This document shows, in pieces, positions 1 through 6,000 of a DNA stretch of 6,008 bases (position 1 is the first letter of the stretch; every line of letters begins with the position of its first letter). The stretch is from Porphyromonadaceae bacterium (GTDB lineage: Bacteria > Bacteroidota > Bacteroidia > Bacteroidales > UBA11471): contig JAJQIP010000027.1 of assembly GCA_021199145.1 (NCBI GenBank), forward strand, positions 1 to 6,008, in the 5' to 3' direction. The notes beneath the pieces were generated by a model. It was given only the letters and a program-made list of their open reading frames with translations. It ran no database searches and had not been told where the DNA came from. Both the position numbers and the translations under genes were made by a program.

Positions 1-337
1 AGTCGAGGGGGCTGACCCCAAGGAAAACGCCGATATACGGGTATTCAGCAGCCGGTGGAAAACGGCGGGTGATGTCACCTACTACAAGGATATCTCCGAT
101 ACCTCTCGGCCCAAACAGACCGACCGTTTTGCCGAAAAGGAGAACACCCTCACCCTGGGAGCCTTGAACCTCAGCTATGAGTTCTCTCAAAAGGTTTGCT
201 CCAAAGTGCGGGTCCGCAACCTCCGAGTAGGCATCAATGTTACCGATATCCTCCGCATCTCCACCATCAAGATGGAACGGGGAACCGACTACCTTTACAG
301 CCGGGGATTTGAAATGACACTAAGTACGACCTTCTAA
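1..337 (+). CDS. SusC/RagA-family TonB-linked outer-membrane transporter, C-terminal end (partial)
   Basis: This is the 3' end of a gene cut by the left edge of the window. The frame starts at base 2, is open for 111 codons and stops at 335-337 (TAA). The residues are typical of the last beta-strands of a SusC barrel: a WKTAGDVTYYKD segment followed by the short loop 'RPKQTDRF', an 'LTLGALNLSYEFS' strand, a 'LRVGINVTDILRIST' strand, and a final strand ending in Phe (TLSTTF), the aromatic C-terminus expected for BAM-inserted outer-membrane proteins. SusC proteins import substrates across the outer membrane using TonB energy and work as a pair with the SusD lipoprotein, whose gene starts 11 bases downstream. 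The plug domain, TonB box and any N-terminal extension are outside the window, so the subclass of transporter cannot be judged. Family assignment rests on the strand pattern plus the adjacent susD-like gene. Confidence 0.93.
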   Translation, partial: VEGADPKENADIRVFSSRWKTAGDVTYYKDISDTSRPKQTDRFAEKENTLTLGALNLSYEFSQKVCSKVRVRNLRVGINVTDILRISTIKMERGTDYLYSRGFEMTLSTTF

Positions 338-348
338 AACAACCGACA

Positions 349-1773
349 ATGAAAAAATTACGATATATCGGCCTGGCTCTTTACAGCCTCTTTTTCATGA
401 CCGCTTGCCAGGACTTCCTGGATATCACTCCCGAAGGGCAGGTGAAACAAGAAGAGCTGCTGAGCACGACCAGCGGCATAGAAGACGCCATGTACGGGGT
501 CTATTCGCAACTCCGTCTCGAAGCGCTCTACGGCCAGGAGATGTCCTTCTCGACACTCGACATCATGGCCCAATACCTCGACTGCTACGGCAACCTGGCC
601 ATCACGGCCTTGAGTGCCTACAACTACACCTACTCCGTCATAGAGGACCTTTTCGAAGAGATGTGGACACAGATGTACAAAAACATCTCCAACGTCAACG
701 CCGTCATCACCTGCGACCTCCTGCAGGAAGAGCACGGATACCCCTACGACATCTATTTGGGGGAGGCATTGGGACTGCGGGCCTTCATGCACTTCGACCT
801 GCTCCGCCTTTTTACCGAACAATACACCCTCAACGAAGAGGCCAGCGGCATTCCCTACGCCACGGAATATTCGTTGAATACACCTGACTTTCAGACCGAA
901 AAGGAGTGTTATCGCCTCATCATCAACGACCTGCGGCGGTCCGAGGAGTTGTTGGAAAACGAAGACGACTATGTCGACGCGACCAATTACATGTCTAGCC
1001 GGCAAATCCACTTTAACCGCTATGCGGCACAGGCGACTTTGGCACGGGTCTACCTCACCATGGGCAACAAGGACAGTGCCTACTACTACGCCAACAAGGT
1101 CATCGAGGAGAGCGGATACACCCTCAGCGAAAAGACGGAAGTCATCGGCGACCTCGCCGGCATACTCTCGGCCAAGGAGACCATCTTCGGTGTCTACTAT
1201 GCGCAATTCTATTCGCTCGTATACCCCAAGTTGCAACAGACCATCTCCTTCTCCTCCCTCAACCCACGGGAAGACATCATGGATTTCTACAACAACACGG
1301 GCGAAGGGCTTGACTACCGCACGACAGCCTACTTCACGGCGACCTCCAGCGGAAGTTCCTCCTCCTACCGGTTGAGCAAGCTCACCGATGTCTACGAGCT
1401 GCAAGGCATCTCTTCCTCTCGCCCGAGTGACCTCATTCAGGGGATTAACCTCATCCGTATTCCCGAAATGTACTACATTGCGGCCGAATGTCTGCTGGAT
1501 ACCGATTACGACCGAGCACTCGAACTCTTCGACGAAGTGATCTCCCACAGGGGATTGGAGCCGGTGGAGACATGGAGCTCCTCCCCCGTCCTGACACAGG
1601 ATGTCATCAACAACGAACGCTACAAGGAGTTTATCGGCGAGGGACAGACCTTCTTCAACATGAAACGGCAGAACCTCTCCATCTCCGGTGTAGACGGCTC
1701 GACCACCTACTCCCCTTCCAACAGTATCTATGTGGTACCCATACCCGATATAGAATATGATAATCGTTATTAA
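349..1773 (+). CDS. SusD/RagB-family nutrient-binding outer-membrane lipoprotein
   Basis: A complete 474-residue SusD-type protein. It starts with a lipoprotein signal peptide whose lipobox MTAC places the lipidated Cys at residue 20, followed by QDFLDITPEG, the usual SusD opening. Family motifs occur in order: EALGLRAFMHFDLLRLF at 139-155, a TPR-like helical pair RYAAQATLARVYL at 224-236, IRIPEMYYIAAE at 369-380, and ERYKEFIGEGQTFFNMKR at 423-440, close to the family pattern ER-x-x-EF-x-GEG-x-x-F-x-x-x-KR. It ends in a PIPDIEYD tail like the 'IPxxEI' ends of relatives. The protein is expected on the cell surface as the hinged lid of the SusC barrel encoded 11 bases upstream. At 474 residues it is towards the small end for the family. 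There is no Shine-Dalgarno sequence; the start is fixed by the signal peptide. The ligand cannot be read from sequence. Confidence 0.97.
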   Translation: MKKLRYIGLALYSLFFMTACQDFLDITPEGQVKQEELLSTTSGIEDAMYGVYSQLRLEALYGQEMSFSTLDIMAQYLDCYGNLAITALSAYNYTYSVIEDLFEEMWTQMYKNISNVNAVITCDLLQEEHGYPYDIYLGEALGLRAFMHFDLLRLFTEQYTLNEEASGIPYATEYSLNTPDFQTEKECYRLIINDLRRSEELLENEDDYVDATNYMSSRQIHFNRYAAQATLARVYLTMGNKDSAYYYANKVIEESGYTLSEKTEVIGDLAGILSAKETIFGVYYAQFYSLVYPKLQQTISFSSLNPREDIMDFYNNTGEGLDYRTTAYFTATSSGSSSSYRLSKLTDVYELQGISSSRPSDLIQGINLIRIPEMYYIAAECLLDTDYDRALELFDEVISHRGLEPVETWSSSPVLTQDVINNERYKEFIGEGQTFFNMKRQNLSISGVDGSTTYSPSNSIYVVPIPDIEYDNRY

Positions 1774-1787
1774 AATATCCAGGCTGT

Positions 1788-2627
1788 ATGAAATTGACTG
1801 AAAAAATGAAAATAGTGACGGGCGGAATAGCCTTCTGCGCCCTGTTTGGAGCCTTCGTGGGATGTTCCCAAACCGATTATCTCATCTACGACGACAGCTT
1901 CTCCGGCATCTATTTCACCAAGGATACCATCCAATACTCTTTCGGCGTGACACCGGTCGAGACGCTGCAATACACCTTGAAAATCCCCGTTCAAATCATG
2001 GGGGTGACCTCCTCCGAAAGCCGGGTTTTCGCCTATGAAATCATTCCCGACTCCACGACGGCCGAAGAGGGTGTCCAATACCTGGCGGAAGAGGGTTATA
2101 TCTACCCCGACTCCATTACGGGCTATATTCCCCTCATCCTGCTCCGCAACGGACTGGAAGGGAACTATACCGACGGATATGTCCACTACAAGGTGGGTGT
2201 GAAACTGGTGGAGAACAGCAACTTCACCCCGACCCTCAGCTCTACGGAGCAGATTCGGGTCGTCACCTTCGACAACGCCATCGAGCAACCCGAATGGCTC
2301 GACTATTGGGGGAACAAAGTCTGGTACACCGATGAATTGGGGGTATGGCATCCCTTCAAACTGATAAAGATGGTGGAGTATTTCCACGAATTGGAAAATA
2401 TCCTTCCGGAGACCTACTACAAAATGGTGGAACTCTACGGGGAAAATCTGGAGAACATCCCCTACGGAAGCCCTACGGAATACATGACCACCTTTAGAAA
2501 GTACATCTACTATCCCATGTACCTCTATTTCAGCGACCCTGACAACCGAGACTACATCTTGAGCCTCTATCCCGATTTTCCTTTCGATTTCCCCAATCCT
2601 TTTGCGGATGAGGATGATGAGGAATAG
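1788..2627 (+). CDS. DUF4843-type surface lipoprotein (SusCD accessory)
   Basis: A 279-residue exported protein that matches, by pattern, the DUF4843 family found in Bacteroidota next to susC/susD. A hydrophobic signal leads to FVGC, a slightly relaxed lipobox, with the candidate lipidated Cys at residue 26. The mature protein opens with the family-like 'YLIYDDSFSGIYF', then a beta-rich domain (roughly 35-155) with 'YTLKIPVQIMGVTSSESRVFAYEI' and 'TTAEEGVQYL', resembling an immunoglobulin-like fold, and then an aromatic-rich helical C-terminal half. The last residues are strongly acidic (DEDDEE). A second Met at codon 7 (position 1806) is an equally good start and would give a more usual 19-residue signal; the nucleotide context does not decide. 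Only 14 bases separate it from the susD-like gene, so it is co-transcribed. A role as an extra subunit on the SusCD complex is inferred from context; the biochemical function of the family is unknown to me. Confidence 0.87.
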   Translation: MKLTEKMKIVTGGIAFCALFGAFVGCSQTDYLIYDDSFSGIYFTKDTIQYSFGVTPVETLQYTLKIPVQIMGVTSSESRVFAYEIIPDSTTAEEGVQYLAEEGYIYPDSITGYIPLILLRNGLEGNYTDGYVHYKVGVKLVENSNFTPTLSSTEQIRVVTFDNAIEQPEWLDYWGNKVWYTDELGVWHPFKLIKMVEYFHELENILPETYYKMVELYGENLENIPYGSPTEYMTTFRKYIYYPMYLYFSDPDNRDYILSLYPDFPFDFPNPFADEDDEE

Positions 2628-2661
2628 ATTACCATACCGTTCAATTTAACCGCTTATTCCG

Positions 2662-4167
2662 ATGAAATTACACTATATTCTACTTGCACTTCCCTTCGTC
2701 TGGCTCGCCTCCTGCATCAACGACAAGTCGACCGATGCCGATAAGGCGATTTCGGAGATAACCATCGTAGAGGGAACGATAGAGGATGTCTACAACATCG
2801 ACAAGAACGACACCCTGATTATCACCCCTCAAATCACGCAGACTATGGAGAAAGAGGTCTCCTATACCTGGGAAATCGACCAGGAGGTCTACTCGACCGA
2901 CCCCGAATTCTACTATGTGGGCAAAAGCCTGGGGACCTTCCAATGCCGGTTGATTTTAGAGAACGAGGACGGGAAGACCTTCTTCCCCTTTACCATCTAT
3001 GTCAACTCCCCCTACGAAGAGGGCATTGTGATTATTAGCAAGGATGCTGAGGGAAAGAGTATGCTCTCCTTCATGTTGGGCAACTCCGACGGGACCGATA
3101 GTGGCGTTTTCGATTCGGGCGACTGCTTCTCAATCAATAACGACGATATCGACTTCGCCTCCAACGTATCCGATATCGTGCAGTGCAGCGGAAGTCTTAT
3201 CATCACCTGTCAGGGATCGGGTGTCGGCAACGATGTGGCGACCCTCTACTACCTGAACGAAAAGACCCTCATCGTGGAAAATATGGTCACCGTGACGGAG
3301 TATAGCGATTTCATTCCCACGAAAATGATTATTCCTTCGGTCGGCTATTCGGGAGGAGCGCACCCCATTTTGTGCGAGAATGGGAAAATTTATGAGTTCT
3401 CCACTACCGAAGGAGTTTTGGCACAGGCGACCAAACTGCAATCGACCTATTCCCAATCGTGCGGCATCTACGACGACGGTACGCTGGGTAACTACTACTC
3501 CCTCTTCTGGGACGAAGAGGTAGGCGGTCTCTGCCTGATTTACAAAGGCTACGGTCCCTACTACTGCAGCTCGACCTACCACCTGGAACGGTCGGATTGT
3601 TCGGGTAGTGATAACTACTTCAACGGATACGACTTTGTCGGCATGTTCATTCCCCGTCTGACGACCGACCAAAAGACAACCACCTCGCCCGAAGTCGTTG
3701 TGGTGACCTCCTCTGGAGTATTGTACCAAAAAGTGAGACTCAACGCCGCCTTCTGGGTCTACAACTACGACACCTCCACCAATGTGCTGGTCGACAACGG
3801 CGGGAAGACCATGGCGGGAATGGGGAGCATCAATTTCAAGACCAACTCACCCTGTGTGGCCAACATGACCTACTACTCGCTCCTCTTCGGTGACACCGAA
3901 TCCAACAACGTCTACCGCTGGAACTACACCTCTTCGGAACTCCTGAGTGCAGCCAAGGTGCTCACCACCGTGGGAAGTGACAACGCCATCGTCACCGCCA
4001 TGGAAATAAGTGCCGACCACACCCGCACCTATATCGCCTACTACGAACCGGAAGAAGAGGGGTTGAACGGTCACGTCACCGTCATCAATACCGACACGGG
4101 AGAAAAGCTGGCCCAGTACGACAACGTCAGCTACCAACCCGTGAAAATCATGTACAAGACAAAATAA
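2662..4167 (+). CDS. PKD-like family surface lipoprotein (SusCD accessory)
   Basis: A 501-residue lipoprotein with a textbook lipobox, LASC, placing the lipidated Cys at residue 18. Residues about 30-115 form a PKD-like/immunoglobulin-like module: 'SYTWEIDQEVYSTDPEFYYV' centred on Trp70, then 'GTFQCRLILENEDGKTFF' and 'FTIYVNSPYEEGIVIIS', the layout seen in Bacteroidota PKD-like proteins that accompany DUF4843 genes. The remaining roughly 385 residues are beta-rich with alternating short strands and Gly/Asp/Tyr turns (for example 'CENGKIYEFSTTEG' and 'HVTVINTDTGEKLAQYDN'), which is compatible with a beta-propeller, though I cannot count blades. No catalytic motif is evident. It lies 34 bases after the DUF4843 gene and 21 bases before the thioredoxin-like gene. 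It probably sits on the cell surface as part of the SusCD assembly; binding versus structural role cannot be told from sequence. The ATG start is supported by the signal peptide beginning there. Confidence 0.88.
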   Translation: MKLHYILLALPFVWLASCINDKSTDADKAISEITIVEGTIEDVYNIDKNDTLIITPQITQTMEKEVSYTWEIDQEVYSTDPEFYYVGKSLGTFQCRLILENEDGKTFFPFTIYVNSPYEEGIVIISKDAEGKSMLSFMLGNSDGTDSGVFDSGDCFSINNDDIDFASNVSDIVQCSGSLIITCQGSGVGNDVATLYYLNEKTLIVENMVTVTEYSDFIPTKMIIPSVGYSGGAHPILCENGKIYEFSTTEGVLAQATKLQSTYSQSCGIYDDGTLGNYYSLFWDEEVGGLCLIYKGYGPYYCSSTYHLERSDCSGSDNYFNGYDFVGMFIPRLTTDQKTTTSPEVVVVTSSGVLYQKVRLNAAFWVYNYDTSTNVLVDNGGKTMAGMGSINFKTNSPCVANMTYYSLLFGDTESNNVYRWNYTSSELLSAAKVLTTVGSDNAIVTAMEISADHTRTYIAYYEPEEEGLNGHVTVINTDTGEKLAQYDNVSYQPVKIMYKTK

Positions 4168-4188
4168 AAATCGGAAAACCTACTCCTT

Positions 4189-5544
4189 ATGAAAAAATTT
4201 GCCATTCTGCTTCTGCTCCTCTGTGGGGCGGGAACGTTCTCTATGTGGGCCGCCTCGACAAAAATAGCGGGGAAAATAACGTTGGAGAAAGAGGCGGAGG
4301 TCAATCTCTTTTTCGTAAAAACAGCGACTACTGGTGAACGGAATACGCAGAAAATAGAGGTGACGGACAACCGGTATGAAATCACCGTGGACGACGAAAG
4401 CCCCTTCTTTGGTACCCTTTACGGCATCATTACCACGGGAGAAGGCACGAAACGCCAGGCCACGGTACCTCTCTACATCGATCCACGGCGGGAGACAATC
4501 CGCCTGGATGTGGATTTCAGCCGGAAATCGGCTCCGCAAATCGATACGGACGACGAGGAGATAGCCATACTGTCCGACTACAATGCCCTTTTATACACCC
4601 ACTACATTTCGGGTGAAATGAATATAGCGGGGATAAGACCCTTTCTCGACCGCTTCTCTATCGTCGCTGACTCCCTCACCGACGGGAAAGCCTGTGCCGA
4701 AAGCGTCAAGGAGTATCTCCGGATATGGGCCTACATACAAAAACTGAGCAGCATCGGTACCCTGCAACGGAATTATCGGGAAAATCCCGAAGGTCAGGCC
4801 AGACTGCGGGAAATCCAGGAATCCCTGCCGGCAAAGAAGGAAGTCTTGGACAACGAGGTGGCTATCCTCTTTTACGATACCCCCCATCTCATCCTGCAAT
4901 CGCTCGACCCCAGAAAATCGATAGAGGAGCGTCTCTCCCAACTCAGGCAGGAATATACCTGTACCGCCCTCCGGGACAAAGTGGAGGATCTGCTTCTCGA
5001 CCAGTTCATCCAGAAATTCGATTACAGCCAAGATGTCGATGCCGGATATGAACGGCTTCAGAAAATGACGGAAGGGAAGGCCAACAGTGCGGAGTACCTC
5101 GACAAATTCCTCCTCCGGACAAGGTCGGCGGTCGGTGCGGCGGCCCCCGATGTCGTTCTGTTGGACAAGGAGGGAAAAGAAGCCCGCTTCACCGACTTTG
5201 CGGGAAAATACATCTATGTCGATTTCTGGGCCTCTTGGTGCGTTCCCTGTGTCAAGGAGATACCCTACCTGCAGGAACTGGAGAAAACCCTGCAAAACGA
5301 TCAAGTGGTCTTTGTCGCCATCTCCTTAGATGAGAACAAAGAGGCTTGGAAAAAGAAGATGGAGGATCTCGGCATGGAGGGGAACCAATTTGTCGTGCAA
5401 GACCACACATTGGCCAATATGCTAAATATCAAGGGTATACCCTTCTATGTCATCTTCGACAAGGAAGGCAAGCTGAATGTCTACAATGCCCCCCGTCCCA
5501 GCACCGGTGCCCCCCTGAAAGACCTTCTGGAAAGCCTGAAATAA
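4189..5544 (+). CDS. Periplasmic TlpA-like thioredoxin-fold protein with N-terminal beta domain
   Basis: A 451-residue exported protein. Residues 1-21 are a Sec signal (MKK, Leu-rich core, cleavage near MWA-A); no usable lipobox is present, so unlike its three complete neighbours it should be soluble in the periplasm or at most membrane-associated. Residues about 24-110 are beta-rich (KIAGKITLEKEAEVNLFF, then YEITVDDESPFFGTLYG), resembling the DUF4369-type domain often fused to Bacteroidota thioredoxins. Residues about 115-315 are mainly helical. The C-terminal thioredoxin domain begins at APD (319-321) and contains FWASWCVPC with the redox pair Cys351/Cys354, and the cis-proline loop GIP at 416-418. 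All core thioredoxin residues are therefore present and it should be active as a thiol-disulfide reductase; its target is unknown. It starts 21 bases after the PKD-like gene and is the last gene of the apparent operon. The A-rich leader has no Shine-Dalgarno sequence. Confidence 0.93.
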   Translation: MKKFAILLLLLCGAGTFSMWAASTKIAGKITLEKEAEVNLFFVKTATTGERNTQKIEVTDNRYEITVDDESPFFGTLYGIITTGEGTKRQATVPLYIDPRRETIRLDVDFSRKSAPQIDTDDEEIAILSDYNALLYTHYISGEMNIAGIRPFLDRFSIVADSLTDGKACAESVKEYLRIWAYIQKLSSIGTLQRNYRENPEGQARLREIQESLPAKKEVLDNEVAILFYDTPHLILQSLDPRKSIEERLSQLRQEYTCTALRDKVEDLLLDQFIQKFDYSQDVDAGYERLQKMTEGKANSAEYLDKFLLRTRSAVGAAAPDVVLLDKEGKEARFTDFAGKYIYVDFWASWCVPCVKEIPYLQELEKTLQNDQVVFVAISLDENKEAWKKKMEDLGMEGNQFVVQDHTLANMLNIKGIPFYVIFDKEGKLNVYNAPRPSTGAPLKDLLESLK

Positions 5545-5555
5545 TTCCCCGGAAA

Positions 5556-5595
5556 AGTTGCAATGGATAACGATAAATCACCATCCATTGTAATT
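5556..5595. other. Imperfect hairpin just after the operon
   Basis: The arms CAATGGAT (5561-5568) and ATCCATTG (5583-5590) pair perfectly; the stem extends outwards to 5556/5595 with three A-T pairs and two G-T wobbles, giving 13 pairs around a 14-base loop. It begins 12 bases after the stop codon of the thioredoxin-like gene, where an operon terminator would be expected. However, no T-run follows on the + strand (the sequence continues CCAAGGAAC), so it may instead be a 3'-end stabilising structure. The loop carries AACGATAAA, whose reverse complement is close to the TTTATCGTAA element of the downstream repeats. Confidence 0.4.
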
Positions 5596-5610
5596 CCAAG
5601 GAACTATCAA

Positions 5611-5639
5611 ATTCCTCTCTCCCTACCGAAGGGCAGGGG
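5611..5639 (+). repeat. Head element of repeat block, copy 1
   Basis: This 29-base segment aligns without gaps to 5850-5878 (offset 239), with 23 of 29 bases identical. Both copies start ATTCCT, contain TCTCCCT and end GCAGGGG, and both stand upstream of a TTAATCG-type repeat. In this copy the centre has diverged so that only a short CCCT/AGGG pairing remains, whereas the second copy forms a perfect palindrome. Confidence 0.65.
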
Positions 5640-5673
5640 CTTAATCCTTTAATCGAATATCGTTCGCAAAGAT

Positions 5674-5789
5674 TTAATCGAAAAATATTAGCGAAAGGAA
5701 ATTAATCGGACATTATTAGTGTCGCTGTTTATCGTAACCTGTTAGCGAAGGTGGTAGTCGTAACCCGTTTGTGACGCTGTTTATCGAAT
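5674..5789 (+). repeat. 116-base direct repeat, copy 1
   Basis: This segment is repeated at 5885-6000 with the same length and 108 of 116 bases identical, without gaps. The eight differences are at 5693, 5709, 5720, 5727, 5739, 5743, 5754 and 5755 and all are transitions. Internally, TCG recurs at 5678, 5706, 5732, 5758 and 5784 (steps of 28, 26, 26, 26), and alternate units end in TTAGCGAA or in G-T-C/A-C-GCTG followed by TTTATCG. A further related unit begins at 5653, just before this copy. Stop codons occur and there is no initiation codon in a useful place, so I do not think it is translated. Confidence 0.9.
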
Positions 5790-5798
5790 CATCCAGAA

Positions 5799-5836
5799 AG
5801 GTTTGTGATGCAGGGCATACCCTGCATCACAAACCT
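5799..5836. repeat. Perfect 17-bp inverted repeat (hairpin) between the two repeat copies
   Basis: The left arm AGGTTTGTGATGCAGGG (5799-5815) and the right arm 5820-5836 are exact reverse complements around a 4-base loop CATA. Five further pairs (ATCCA at 5791-5795 with TGGAT at 5847-5851) could form beyond an asymmetric internal loop. On the + strand a run of seven A follows instead of T, and on the - strand the T-run precedes the hairpin, so it is not a canonical intrinsic terminator in either direction. The left arm contains GTTTGTGATGCAG, close to GTTTGTGACGCTG of the neighbouring repeat units, suggesting derivation from the same repeat family. Confidence 0.85.
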
Positions 5837-5849
5837 AAAAAAATATTGG

Positions 5850-5878
5850 ATTCCTTTCTCCCTGCTGTACAGCAGGGG
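5850..5878 (+). repeat. Head element of repeat block, copy 2
   Basis: This is the second copy of the 29-base element at 5611-5639 (23 of 29 identical, offset 239). The next repeat follows after only six bases here, against 34 bases in copy 1; the 28-base difference is about one internal repeat unit, so one unit has been gained or lost between the two blocks. Confidence 0.65.
5860..5877. repeat. 18-bp perfect palindrome
   Basis: CCCTGCTGTACAGCAGGG reads the same on both strands. As RNA it would form a 7-bp GC-rich stem with a GUAC loop, flanked by TTCCTTTCT before and GTTTCCCTT after. The following pyrimidine-rich stretch is only a weak T-run, so a terminator function is possible but not supported. 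Alternatively it could be a protein-binding site. Confidence 0.8.
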
Positions 5879-5884
5879 TTTCCC

Positions 5885-6000
5885 TTAATCGAAAAATATT
5901 AGCAAAAGGAAATTAATCGAACATTATTAGCGTCGCTATTTATCGTAACTTGTCAGCGAAGGTGACAGTCGTAACCCGTTTGTGACGCTGTTTATCGAAT
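5885..6000 (+). repeat. 116-base direct repeat, copy 2
   Basis: This is the ungapped second copy of 5674-5789 (108 of 116 identical, eight transitions). Its TCG anchors are at 5889, 5917, 5943, 5969 and 5995, keeping the 28, 26, 26, 26 spacing. After it the window ends with ATCATTAG, so that TCGAATATC at 5995-6003 matches TCGAATATC at 5653-5661; the array therefore probably continues beyond the right edge. Confidence 0.9.

Noticed and set aside
358..1548. A 396-codon open frame on the - strand, antisense to the SusD-like gene
   Set aside because: The opposite strand encodes a clear full-length SusD protein. The antisense translation is Val/Gly-rich without domain motifs or a signal, as expected from C-ending codons on the coding strand.
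3130..3729. A 199-codon - strand open frame within the PKD-like gene
   Set aside because: It is a shadow of the sense gene, low in complexity, with no recognisable motif.
4591..5304. A 237-codon - strand open frame within the thioredoxin-like gene
   Set aside because: It overlaps the conserved active-site region of an unmistakable sense gene and shows no family features.
5563..5652. A 29-codon ATG-led frame after the operon
   Set aside because: It runs through a hairpin and the repeated head element; no signal, motif or conserved start context supports translation.
5755..5775. Bacteroidota-type promoter (TTTG / TAnnTTTG)
   Set aside because: TAACCCGTTTG has the right words but the wrong spacing, lacks a partner -33 element at the expected distance, and no gene follows in the window.
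5799..5836. Intrinsic terminator
   Set aside because: The stem is strong, but the + strand continues with seven A and on the - strand the T-run precedes the hairpin rather than following it.
5808..5888. A 26-codon ATG-led frame starting inside the 17-bp hairpin
   Set aside because: Its start would be buried in a perfect stem. Its similarity to the frame at 5563-5652 follows from the shared head element and does not show coding selection.
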